A stretch of 5,111 nt of DNA from NCBI GenBank assembly GCA_018970625.1, contig JAGWVZ010000292.1, positions 1 to 5,111 on the forward strand, written 5' to 3'. Positions 1-5,111 of this stretch are shown here, piece by piece. This stretch comes from Myxococcales bacterium. GTDB taxonomy: Bacteria; Myxococcota; Bradymonadia; REDH01. Position numbers and translations under genes: made by a program. Position 1 is the first letter of the stretch. The number at the start of each line of letters is the position of its first letter. Below the pieces are notes generated by a model that was not told the origin of the DNA, did no database searches, and saw nothing but the letters and a program-made list of their open reading frames with translations.

Positions 1-49
1 GCACCGAAACACGAAAAATGCAGAATGCATCTTCTTTTCAGCGACTTGC

Positions 50-65
50 TGCCACAGATGCACCA
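50..65 (-). promoter_or_regulatory. Candidate sigma-54 promoter reading left, away from rtcR
   Basis: Read on the minus strand this is TGGTGCATCTGTGGCA. It keeps the two hallmark dinucleotides of a sigma-54 promoter, GG at -24 (positions 64-63) and GC at -12 (52-51), with exactly 10 bp between them, and ends in the usual A. The inner bases match the consensus TGGCAC-N5-TTGC only partly. The start point would fall near position 39, so transcription would leave the window to the left. RtcR is a sigma-54 activator often divergent from rtcBA, so this is where its target promoter would be expected. The target genes are not visible, and the match alone is moderate. Confidence 0.4.
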
Positions 66-68
66 GGC

Positions 69-84
69 AGGCTCAAAGGTTGCA
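69..84 (+). promoter_or_regulatory. Candidate sigma-54 promoter reading into rtcR (or a sigma-70 -35 box)
   Basis: The sequence AGGCTCAAAGGTTGCA has GG at 70-71 and GC at 82-83, 10 bp apart, with a full TTGCA at -12; it is closer to consensus than the leftward site. A start near position 95 would give a leader of about 51 nt before the rtcR ATG. An alternative reading is that TTGCAC (81-86) is a sigma-70 -35 box paired with TACGAT (103-108) at 16 bp, which would fit the constitutive expression usually assumed for rtcR. The two readings cannot be separated from sequence alone. Confidence 0.4.
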
Positions 85-103
85 CCGACCGAAATCGCGA
101 AGT

Positions 104-121
104 ACGATACAAATATATCGT
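104..121. promoter_or_regulatory. Inverted repeat, candidate activator binding site (UAS)
   Basis: ACGATA (104-109) and TATCGT (116-121) form perfect 6-bp arms around an AT-rich 6-bp spacer. One inserted T aside, the symmetry extends outward to GTA (102-104) and TAC (122-124). The centre lies about 74 bp upstream of the predicted leftward start at 39, a plausible upstream-activator distance for a sigma-54 activator. For rightward transcription it would lie in the rtcR leader or over a sigma-70 -10 box, where it could serve autoregulation. Short dyads of this size do occur by chance, so its position is the main support. Confidence 0.35.
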
Positions 122-145
122 TACTTTATCCTGTCCGAGCATCTC

Positions 146-1939
146 ATGCGTCGTCCCGTCACCGTCATCTCCATTCTGGGCAGCAAGCTCGATGCTGGCT
201 GGCGAGCCGACCGCTGGAAGTCATGGCGCCCCACGGTGAGCCTTTTTCAGCACGACGACCTGTTGGTGGACCGCATGATTCTGCTGGTCAATCAGCACGA
301 CTCGCAGCTTGCCGATGTCGTCATGCAGGATATCGCGTCCGTGTCGCCCGAGACGCGCATCGAGCGCCTGTCATTGCGCGCGACGGACCCCTGGGATTTC
401 GAGCAGGTATTTGCCGAGCTGCATGAGGTGGCGGGCGAATTGAGCTTGAATGGGGAGACCGAAGATGTGCTGGTGAATGTAACGACGGGCACGCACGTGG
501 CGCAGATTTGTTTGTTTCTGCTGACCGAATCGCGCCATTTTCCCGGCCGCCTTTTACAGGTAGAGCCGCCACGCAAAGACCGCCCGGTGGGCTCTTACTC
601 CATTATTGACCTGAATCTGGACCGTTACGACCGTCTGGCCAGCAGATTCCGCGAGGAACAGCAGGCGGCAGCCGACGTGCTGAAATCCGGCATTCCCACC
701 CGAAATGCGCGCTTCAATCGCATGATGGAGCGCCTGGAACAAATTGCCCTCCGCTCCACCGAACCCATTCTCCTGCTCGGCCCCACCGGCGCCGGAAAAA
801 CTCGGCTCGCTCGACAAATTCACGAACTGAAAAGGTCGCGCAATCACATCGTGGGACCGCTGATCGACGTCAACTGCGCCACGCTGCGCGGCGACCAGGC
901 GGCGTCCACGCTGTTCGGCCATGTACGCGGCGCGTTCACCGGCGCAAACGCCAGTCGCGACGGACTCTTACGCCTCGCCAACAACGGCATGCTCTTTCTC
1001 GACGAAATCGGAGAGCTCGGCCTCGACGAGCAGGCCATGCTACTGCGCGCCATCGAAGAAGGCGTGTTTTATCCCATGGGCAGCGACAAACCCGTGCGCA
1101 CGCAGTTCATGCTGATTGCCGGAACCAACCGCGACCTGCGCCAACAGGTGCAGCTTGGCCGATTTCGCGAGGACCTGCTCGCACGCATCGACCTGTGGAC
1201 CTTCACCCTGCCCGGCCTGCGCGACCGCCCCGAAGACCTCGAACCCAACCTCGACTTCGAGCTCACCCGGTTCAGCGCCCACACCGGCCAGCGCGTCACC
1301 ATCAACTCCGCTGCCCGCCAACGCTGGCTCGACTTCGCAACCAGCCCCGACGCCCTCTGGATCGGCAATTTCCGCGACCTGCACGCGTCGGTCGTTCGCA
1401 TGGCCACCCTCGCCACCTCGGGCCGCATCACCGTCGACGACGTCTCCGAAGAAATCGAACGCCTGCAATCGAACTGGCGCGGCAACGCCAGAACCAACCA
1501 TCTTGCCGATGCGCGCGAAACTCAGACGAAGAATGCTATTCGGCAGTTTCCCGAAGGCTTGCCGAGCCCACACTTTTTTAACTCCACACCCGAAAATAAT
1601 TCCCCCGAATATTCCTCGCCAACCACGCTCGCGCACCCATCTGCACTGCCCTTTCAGGGCGGCGGTACGCCCCAGCCAACCACGCCGAACCACGACCTGG
1701 TCACACGCATTCTGGGGCCCGAATCCGCCGCGGCGCTCGACCGGTTTGACCGCGTCCAGCTCGAGGACGTGCTGCGCGTCTGCGCCACCTCACCCACCAT
1801 CTCCCACGCCGGCCGCACACTGTTCGCCCAGAGCATGGCTCAACGCCATACCCGCAACGACGCTGACAGGCTGCGCAAGTATCTGGCGCGGTTCGGGTTA
1901 CGGTTTGAGGAGTTGTTCAAGACAGGCAAAGACGCGTAG
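146..1939 (+). CDS. rtcR: RtcR, sigma-54-dependent activator of the RNA-repair (rtc) operon
   Basis: The 597-residue product is a bacterial enhancer-binding protein that senses RNA damage and activates RNA-repair genes with sigma-54 RNA polymerase. Residues 1-185 form the CARF-type sensor typical of RtcR, with the stretches WKSWRPT, IASVSPET, DPWDFE and TTGTHVAQIC. The AAA+ domain has Walker A GPTGAGKT (212-219), the sigma-54 contact loop GAFTGA (262-267), Walker B MLFLDE (282-287), arginine-finger region REDLLARID (341-349) and sensor II GNFRDL (407-412). The C-terminal domain (about 531-590) includes the conserved NDADRLRKYLARFGL. The ATG at 146 is chosen because the protein then begins like E. 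coli RtcR; GAG at 137-139 is a weak ribosome site. A TTG at 80 is in frame but adds an unlikely 22 residues. E. coli RtcR is about 532 residues; the roughly 65 extra lie almost entirely in the linker at 445-530. Domains and motifs look intact. Its usual partners rtcB and rtcA are not in the window. Confidence 0.96.
   Translation: MRRPVTVISILGSKLDAGWRADRWKSWRPTVSLFQHDDLLVDRMILLVNQHDSQLADVVMQDIASVSPETRIERLSLRATDPWDFEQVFAELHEVAGELSLNGETEDVLVNVTTGTHVAQICLFLLTESRHFPGRLLQVEPPRKDRPVGSYSIIDLNLDRYDRLASRFREEQQAAADVLKSGIPTRNARFNRMMERLEQIALRSTEPILLLGPTGAGKTRLARQIHELKRSRNHIVGPLIDVNCATLRGDQAASTLFGHVRGAFTGANASRDGLLRLANNGMLFLDEIGELGLDEQAMLLRAIEEGVFYPMGSDKPVRTQFMLIAGTNRDLRQQVQLGRFREDLLARIDLWTFTLPGLRDRPEDLEPNLDFELTRFSAHTGQRVTINSAARQRWLDFATSPDALWIGNFRDLHASVVRMATLATSGRITVDDVSEEIERLQSNWRGNARTNHLADARETQTKNAIRQFPEGLPSPHFFNSTPENNSPEYSSPTTLAHPSALPFQGGGTPQPTTPNHDLVTRILGPESAAALDRFDRVQLEDVLRVCATSPTISHAGRTLFAQSMAQRHTRNDADRLRKYLARFGLRFEELFKTGKDA
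1490..1690 (+). other. Expanded low-complexity linker segment inside rtcR
   Basis: This stretch encodes RtcR residues of about 449-515, rich in Pro, Ser, Thr and Asn, between the AAA+ domain and the DNA-binding domain. It lacks the conserved motifs seen on both sides. Its DNA differs from the flanking gene, with T- and A-runs at 1573-1578 and 1592-1600. It also contains a perfect hairpin, GCCCT (1648-1652) with AGGGC (1656-1660), and a competing stem GGGCG (1657-1661) with CGCCC (1668-1672). From memory the E. coli protein has only about 20 residues between the corresponding NW and DLFDR positions, against about 86 here. The frame stays open throughout. Confidence 0.6.
1618..1685 (+). repeat. 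In-frame 11-bp direct repeat, 57-bp period, in the rtcR linker
   Basis: GCCAACCACGC occurs at 1618-1628 and again, without a mismatch, at 1675-1685. The offset is 57 bp, exactly 19 codons, so both copies are read in the same frame and encode a Pro-Thr-Thr core. The intervening bases do not repeat further. This could be a relic of slippage or duplication that lengthened the linker, or simply reuse of favoured codons. Confidence 0.6.
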
Positions 1940-2190
1940 CGATTTGCGTGCCCGGCCCTGCTTCCCATACCCCGGCACCTCGTTCGCAAAGACCGTCGCT
2001 TCGCGCCTGCCGGAAACCCACGTGATTGTGCGCACGTTCGAGAGAGTGCCTCATGGCAGAAATTTGCACGCATGTTGCCTGCCAGATTGCTCCACGATTG
2101 GCCTCGTACCACACGCACGCCGCACGGCTCGTCGTGCTCCGAAGTCGGTGCGTCTTTCAGACAGTCCGGCAGCCCATCCGGAAGCGCGAC
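1940..2190. other. Non-coding gap between convergent rtcR and the small membrane-protein gene
   Basis: No convincing reading frame or RNA gene was recognised in these 251 bp. Open frames here give basic, unstructured translations without family motifs. Three small dyads are visible: a perfect 8-bp palindrome GTGCGCAC (2028-2035), a 5-bp stem GCACG/CGTGC (2122-2126 and 2133-2137), and a 5-bp stem TCCGG/CCGGA with an 8-nt loop (2165-2169 and 2178-2182). None is followed by a T-run on either strand, so no intrinsic terminator is called, although a bidirectional terminator would be expected between convergent genes. Confidence 0.5.
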
Positions 2191-2358
2191 TCAATCCGCC
2201 TTCACTCCCCGTGCCGCCTGCCAGCCACCCCAACCAACAAGCGCGACACCCACAATCAGAATAGCCACTGAGCTGTTGGTGCCGATCAGCGCCAGCTTAC
2301 CTGTCGCCCCGCCAATGATAAACACAATGCCAACGAGGATGTTTCCAAACCCACGCAT
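2191..2358 (-). CDS. Probable small two-pass membrane protein, 55 residues
   Basis: From the ATG at 2358 (minus strand) the product begins MRGFGNILVGIVFIIGG and ends in GWQAARGVKAD. It has two hydrophobic segments, about residues 5-24 and 28-47, separated by a short polar turn containing GTNS, with a basic tail. This is the usual shape of a small bacterial inner-membrane protein. The frame extends upstream to another ATG at 2412, but those 18 extra residues are polar and Cys/His/Pro-containing, so the internal start is preferred. The ribosome site is weak, a GGGTG-like stretch just upstream within an inverted repeat. No function is assigned. The strongly non-random hydrophobic pattern argues for a real gene rather than a chance frame, but no family was recognised with certainty. 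It converges on rtcR. Confidence 0.62.
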   Translation of the reverse strand: MRGFGNILVGIVFIIGGATGKLALIGTNSSVAILIVGVALVGWGGWQAARGVKAD

Positions 2359-2360
2359 AC

Positions 2361-2372
2361 CACACCCGTGTG
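2361..2372. repeat. Short inverted repeat at the start of the small membrane-protein gene
   Basis: CACAC and GTGTG flank a 2-bp CC centre, ending 2 bp upstream of the minus-strand start codon at 2358. In the transcript it would overlap the presumed ribosome-binding region, so it could act as an operator or an RNA stem limiting translation. The 2-nt centre is too tight for a good RNA loop unless the inner pairs open. It may be chance. Confidence 0.3.
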
Positions 2373-2490
2373 AAAATGGTCTCTGATTCGGGCGACCGAT
2401 TAACGGACACACGACGGGGCCGCAAGTATCTCGCCAAAACCTTCACCCATCCCCCCTGACACACGCGCGCAGAACACATACGACTGTTTG

Positions 2491-2502
2491 GGTTTGCAAA
2501 CC
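2491..2502. promoter_or_regulatory. Perfect 12-bp palindrome, candidate operator
   Basis: GGTTTGCAAACC is fully self-complementary and is preceded by a further GTTTG (2486-2490). It lies 81 bp upstream of the acyltransferase start, inside the divergent intergenic region, a sensible place for a dimeric repressor site. A perfect 12-mer palindrome is expected about once per 4 kb by chance, so the support is positional only. Confidence 0.3.
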
Positions 2503-2533
2503 GCCCTGCCCCACACCGGCGGGTCCTTTGATC

Positions 2534-2547
2534 TCACCGCGTGGTGA
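2534..2547. repeat. Short hairpin upstream of the acyltransferase gene
   Basis: TCACC and GGTGA form a perfect 5-bp stem around a GCGT tetraloop, 36 bp before the ATG at 2584. It may be an operator half-site pair or a leader hairpin. No T-run follows, so it is not a terminator. Confidence 0.25.
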
Positions 2548-2583
2548 CCTGCAAAACAACCCCACGCCTCGAACCCGTCGCTC

Positions 2584-3489
2584 ATGCCGAACTCACGCAT
2601 ATCCCCGTCTGCCAGACTTCGTCGACTTCGGCGATGGCGCGCACCATCGGTATGGAACGGCCACGATGGGCTGCCCGACAGACGCGACGCGGTGATTGCG
2701 TCGGTGGCCGACCAGCTCGGGCCCTGGCTCATGCGGTACTTCGGCGCACAAGTCCGGGGAACCGAGCGGATTCCTGATGGCGGCGTGCTCTTTGTGGGCA
2801 ACCACAGCGGCGGGCTGGGGAGCCCTGATTCGTTTGTGTTCGGGTACGGCATGTACCTGCAGCGCGGCATGGACGCAGTGCCCTGGGGACTCGCTCACCA
2901 GACCGCCATGGACGCACCCGTGCTCGGCCCCCTCATGCGGGCGCTCGGCGGCGTCAAAGCCGGGCCTGGTGCCGGCAGGAAATTGCTGGAGGCCGGACGA
3001 AATGTACTCGTCTATCCGGGCGGCGATGTGGACTCCATGCGCCCCTCGCACATGCGCCACGACATGAACTTCGACGGGCGCAAAGGCTATATTCGACTGG
3101 CCATGGCGGCCAGACGACCGATTGTGCCTGTCGTCGCCGCCGGCGGTCACTCGGTCTTCTGGCTCTTCGGCGACATGATGCCCATGCTGCGCGCCGTCGG
3201 ACTGGACCGCCGCCTGCGCCTGAAAACATTTCCCATGGGGTTCAGCATTCCCTGGGGCTTTACACCCGGACCTCCGCCCCCCTATCTGCCGCTGCCGTCG
3301 CGCATTCTCATCGAAGTGCTCGACCCCATTTATTTACCGGCGCAGGAAAACCCGGAAATTCCCGACGCGAAGCTGGTGGACGAATACGACGCCCTCGTGC
3401 AATCCCGCATGCGCGAAGCCCTCGCCCGACTCGTCGCAGAACGAAGGAAGCTTGGCAGGGCGGCGGTACTCGACTGGTTTCGGCGGTAG
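2584..3489 (+). CDS. Lysophospholipid acyltransferase family protein (DGAT2/MGAT-like)
   Basis: The 301-residue product has the organisation of glycerolipid acyltransferases, which move an acyl chain from acyl-CoA or acyl-ACP to a glycerol-type or other lipid acceptor at the inner membrane face. The phrase VRGTERIPDGGVLFVGNHSGG (starting at residue 57) leads into the catalytic block, where His74 is followed by Asp82; this is a looser H-x7-D spacing than the H-x4-D of PlsC. The second signature, YPGGDVDSMRP (144-154), matches the PGG-type block of the DGAT2/MGAT-like branch rather than the PEGTR block of PlsC. A conserved-looking GYIRLAMAARRPIVPVVAAGGH (169-189) follows. Residues 191-206 are hydrophobic and may sit at the membrane. 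The start is the first ATG after an in-frame stop at 2545; residues 1-33 are basic and may be partly spurious, because no ribosome site is seen. The exact substrate cannot be read from sequence; a triacylglycerol, wax-ester or phospholipid role is possible. There is no adjacent lipid gene. Confidence 0.88.
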   Translation: MPNSRISPSARLRRLRRWRAPSVWNGHDGLPDRRDAVIASVADQLGPWLMRYFGAQVRGTERIPDGGVLFVGNHSGGLGSPDSFVFGYGMYLQRGMDAVPWGLAHQTAMDAPVLGPLMRALGGVKAGPGAGRKLLEAGRNVLVYPGGDVDSMRPSHMRHDMNFDGRKGYIRLAMAARRPIVPVVAAGGHSVFWLFGDMMPMLRAVGLDRRLRLKTFPMGFSIPWGFTPGPPPPYLPLPSRILIEVLDPIYLPAQENPEIPDAKLVDEYDALVQSRMREALARLVAERRKLGRAAVLDWFRR

Positions 3490-3810
3490 AGTTGGGGTGG
3501 CAAACATCATGGCGCACTCCCGGAACCTCACGGCAAGCGTTTCGCCTGCAAGCATACGCGTCGCCCGCAATTCAGACACATTAGGCTGGCGGCGGTCTGA
3601 CACCCGGATTGCTTCTACCTGCCCCGGCATGTACGAAAAACCGCAGACCAGCCCGGGCGGGCAGCCAACCCGGCGCTTCAGGCACTTCATCAGCCGCGAC
3701 TTACACCCACAGCACACAGGTGACACGCCGGTGCGAGCATCGTAGTTTCAGACCAGTGGTCACGGCTTGCGCCCACTGTGGTCAGACAACTCCCTACCGT
3801 GAGTAAAACG
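3490..3810. other. Gap of 321 bp between the acyltransferase and amidase genes
   Basis: No gene is called here. A minus-strand frame starting at 3726 stays open through the region and on into the acyltransferase gene (to 3334). Its first 30 residues are Cys-rich (six Cys), but it overlaps the real gene antisense and shows no recognised domain, so it is treated as a chance frame. Plus-strand frames have no motif. No tRNA or T-tailed terminator was seen after the acyltransferase stop. The last 60 bp carry the hairpin and hexamer repeat listed separately. A promoter for the amidase should be here but is not obvious. Confidence 0.5.
3751..3784 (+). promoter_or_regulatory. Hairpin and TGGTCA direct repeat upstream of the amidase gene
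   Basis: CAGTGG (3754-3759) pairs perfectly with CCACTG (3773-3778) around a 13-nt loop. The stem continues as GAC/GTC (3751-3753 and 3781-3783) after a 2-nt bulge. The same stretch holds TGGTCA twice, at 3757-3762 and 3779-3784, 22 bp apart and so on the same DNA face, and a local 11-bp dyad GACCA-G-TGGTC (3751-3761). It ends 26 bp before the ATG at 3811. An operator for a dimeric regulator or a leader hairpin are both possible. There is no T-run to support a terminator. Confidence 0.33.
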
Positions 3811-5111
3811 ATGTCGCTTGCACCTGGTCCTGTCTCTGCCCGCGCGTTGGCAAACAGTCTGGCGGTCGGCGCGGTCACCAGCCGCCAACTGACCGAGTCG
3901 TTTCTCGCTCGGATTGCGGCCGACGCGACCGTTCACGCGGTTTGCACCGTAGAGGCCGAGCGAGCGCTGCGGAGCGCGGACGCGTCGGACGCACGCAGGA
4001 GTGCAGGGGCGGTGCTCGGTCCGCTCGATGGGCTGCCGATGACACTGAAGGATGCCGTTAGGTATGGAGGTTCGCGCACGACGTACGGCCTGCAAATGTA
4101 TCGTCGGTATGTGCCGACCACATCCTCGAGGGTTGTTGCAGCCCTTGAAGAGCAGGGCGTCGTCGTGTTGGGGCGCACAACGGTTCCAACGGGATCATTC
4201 GACTGGAATGGGCGAAACACCCTGTTTGCGGCCTGTACCAACCCGCACGATGCGTCGCGAAGCCCTGGTGGCTCGTCTGCAGGTGCAGCGGCTGCGGTGG
4301 CAGCAGGATTGTCGCCGCTGGACATCGGCTCTGATATTGCCGGTTCCATTCGTGTGCCGTGCCATTTCTGCGGCGTGGCGGGCCTTCGCACGACCGACGG
4401 GTGGCTGCCCATCCATGACATCGCCCCGGCGGAGCTGAAAAATGGCTACGAGAACATTCTGGCGTTTGGCCCCATTGCCCGCGACGTCGACGATCTGGCG
4501 CTGATTCTGGATGCCTGGGCGGCGGTAATACCCTCTACACAACAGCCCCTTGGCAACGGGCCACTCGCGGTCAGCTGGTCGATCGATGGTCTGCACGCTG
4601 ACGATCGTACACGCTCGGCGATGGAGGAATGGCTGGCCGGACAGCATGCGGTAGAAGCGACACCCGACGTCGATTTTGCGGAACTGTATCGCGTATGGGG
4701 AACGATCGCCGGGTTCGAGTTCTCACGTGGATTGCCATGGTATGCACGCAACACCCCGATTCGTTGGGCATGGGGCAAGATGTCGGTAGGCGCGCGACTG
4801 GGAAAAGGACCGCTCAGCGAGTCTTTCAGCTACGGAATGCTGGCCAGTGCAAACGAGTACGAACGCGCTCTTGAAGTGCGCGAACAGGCTCAGCACGCGA
4901 TGTCACGATTTTTCGAGTCGTACTCGACATGGGTGCTCCCCGTTTGTCCCGGTTCAGCACCGCCGTTATCGCAGGAAGGAACATCCATTCAGGGAGAGTC
5001 GTATTCACGCTGGCACGGCACCTTCAACTGTCCCACCGCTGTGCTCGGCACACCCGCGCTGAGTCTTCCATTGCCTGTGGATGGACTGCCTGTCGGAGTG
5101 CAAATTCACGG
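3811..5111 (+). CDS. Amidase-signature family hydrolase, 3' end beyond the window
   Basis: The frame is open from 3811 to the right edge, giving 433 codons without a stop. The product is a Ser-cisSer-Lys hydrolase of the amidase signature family, which cleaves amide bonds to a carboxylate and an amine or ammonia. Counting from the ATG at 3811, the catalytic Lys is K80 in GLPMTLKDA, the cis-Ser is S155 in SPGGSSAG, and the nucleophile is S179 in SDIAGSIRVPCHFCGVAGLRTT. Their spacings (75 and 24 residues) equal those of fatty acid amide hydrolase, so the active site looks intact. The final visible segment, GTPALSLPLPVDGLPVGVQIHG, is the conserved stretch near the family C-terminus, so only some tens of residues are missing. 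The ATG at 3811 has GAG 7 nt upstream; an in-frame GTG at 3799 would add four residues. No signal peptide is evident, suggesting a cytoplasmic enzyme. The substrate is unknown. GatA is unlikely, since no gatC or gatB neighbour is seen. Confidence 0.93.
   Translation, partial: MSLAPGPVSARALANSLAVGAVTSRQLTESFLARIAADATVHAVCTVEAERALRSADASDARRSAGAVLGPLDGLPMTLKDAVRYGGSRTTYGLQMYRRYVPTTSSRVVAALEEQGVVVLGRTTVPTGSFDWNGRNTLFAACTNPHDASRSPGGSSAGAAAAVAAGLSPLDIGSDIAGSIRVPCHFCGVAGLRTTDGWLPIHDIAPAELKNGYENILAFGPIARDVDDLALILDAWAAVIPSTQQPLGNGPLAVSWSIDGLHADDRTRSAMEEWLAGQHAVEATPDVDFAELYRVWGTIAGFEFSRGLPWYARNTPIRWAWGKMSVGARLGKGPLSESFSYGMLASANEYERALEVREQAQHAMSRFFESYSTWVLPVCPGSAPPLSQEGTSIQGESYSRWHGTFNCPTAVLGTPALSLPLPVDGLPVGVQIH

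Larger units (their letters stand above)
2373..2583. other. Divergent intergenic region: small membrane protein / acyltransferase
   Basis: These 211 bp separate the divergent start codons, so promoters for both genes are expected here. No clear -35/-10 pair or sigma-54 motif was found. The region holds the 12-bp palindrome at 2491-2502 and the hairpin at 2534-2547, listed separately. In the acyltransferase frame a TGA at 2545 blocks any longer N-terminus, and there is no good ribosome site before the ATG at 2584. Confidence 0.5.

Noticed and set aside
18..30. Inverted repeat ATGCA-GAA-TGCAT near the left edge
   Set aside because: The arms are only 5 bp and it would lie in the leader of a leftward transcript whose gene is out of view; there is too little context to assign a role.
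80..145. Upstream TTG start extending RtcR by 22 residues
   Set aside because: The extension is polar and non-conserved, and the protein from the ATG at 146 aligns with the known RtcR N-terminus; the extension would also run through the putative promoter and dyad.
1040..1693. Minus-strand open frame of 217 codons inside rtcR
   Set aside because: It lies fully antisense to conserved AAA+ coding sequence and gives a Gly/Val/Glu-rich translation typical of a shadow frame.
2054..2068. A sigma-54-like TGGCA...TTGCA sequence downstream of rtcR
   Set aside because: Both half-sites look excellent, but GG and GC are separated by 9 bp instead of the strictly required 10, and no gene starts shortly downstream on that strand.
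2165..2182. Stem TCCGG/CCGGA as a terminator between convergent genes
   Set aside because: There are only five pairs, an 8-nt loop, and no T-run on either strand.
1116..2264. Long plus-strand open frame of 382 codons overlapping rtcR and its downstream region
   Set aside because: It is a +1 shadow of the GC-rich rtcR coding sequence: Pro/Ser/Ala/Arg-rich, with no motif, while rtcR itself is intact in the other frame.
2593..3150. Minus-strand open frame of 185 codons
   Set aside because: It is antisense to the acyltransferase gene, which carries recognisable catalytic motifs; the His/Ala/Gly-rich translation has none.
3933..4421. Minus-strand open frame of 162 codons
   Set aside because: It is antisense to the amidase catalytic core, where Lys, cis-Ser and Ser are all in place on the plus strand.

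Overview
The window comes from a GC-rich bacterial chromosome and holds three well-supported protein genes plus one probable small membrane-protein gene. The best taxonomic clue is the first gene, a close full-length match to the proteobacterial RNA-repair activator RtcR. That implies sigma-54 transcription and suggests a proteobacterium, plausibly a gammaproteobacterium; the species cannot be read from the sequence. No rRNA, tRNA, CRISPR array, transposase or attachment site was seen.

Layout. Positions 1-145 form a compact control region ahead of rtcR. It has two back-to-back sigma-54-like -24/-12 motifs, one on each strand, and a perfect 6+6 inverted repeat. Positions 146-1939 (+) encode RtcR: a CARF sensor domain, a sigma-54-interacting AAA+ domain and a C-terminal DNA-binding domain, with about 65 extra residues in the linker before the DNA-binding domain. 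Positions 1940-2190 are non-coding. Positions 2191-2358 (-) encode a probable 55-residue protein with two membrane segments, convergent with rtcR. Positions 2359-2583 are non-coding and carry three short palindromes. Positions 2584-3489 (+) encode an acyltransferase of the DGAT2/MGAT-like lysophospholipid acyltransferase superfamily. Positions 3490-3810 are non-coding, with a hairpin and a repeated hexamer near the right end. Positions 3811-5111 (+) begin an amidase-signature hydrolase that runs off the right edge.

How the genes relate. RtcR normally activates RNA-repair genes (rtcB ligase, rtcA cyclase), often divergently placed. Neither is inside the window. The leftward sigma-54-like site suggests that the target operon starts just left of position 1. 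The acyltransferase and amidase share a strand but are separated by 321 bp without a gene, so they are probably transcribed independently, and nothing ties them to RNA repair. No undescribed multi-gene system is evident. The most informative points are the bidirectional rtcR control region and the repeat-bearing, expanded linker inside RtcR.
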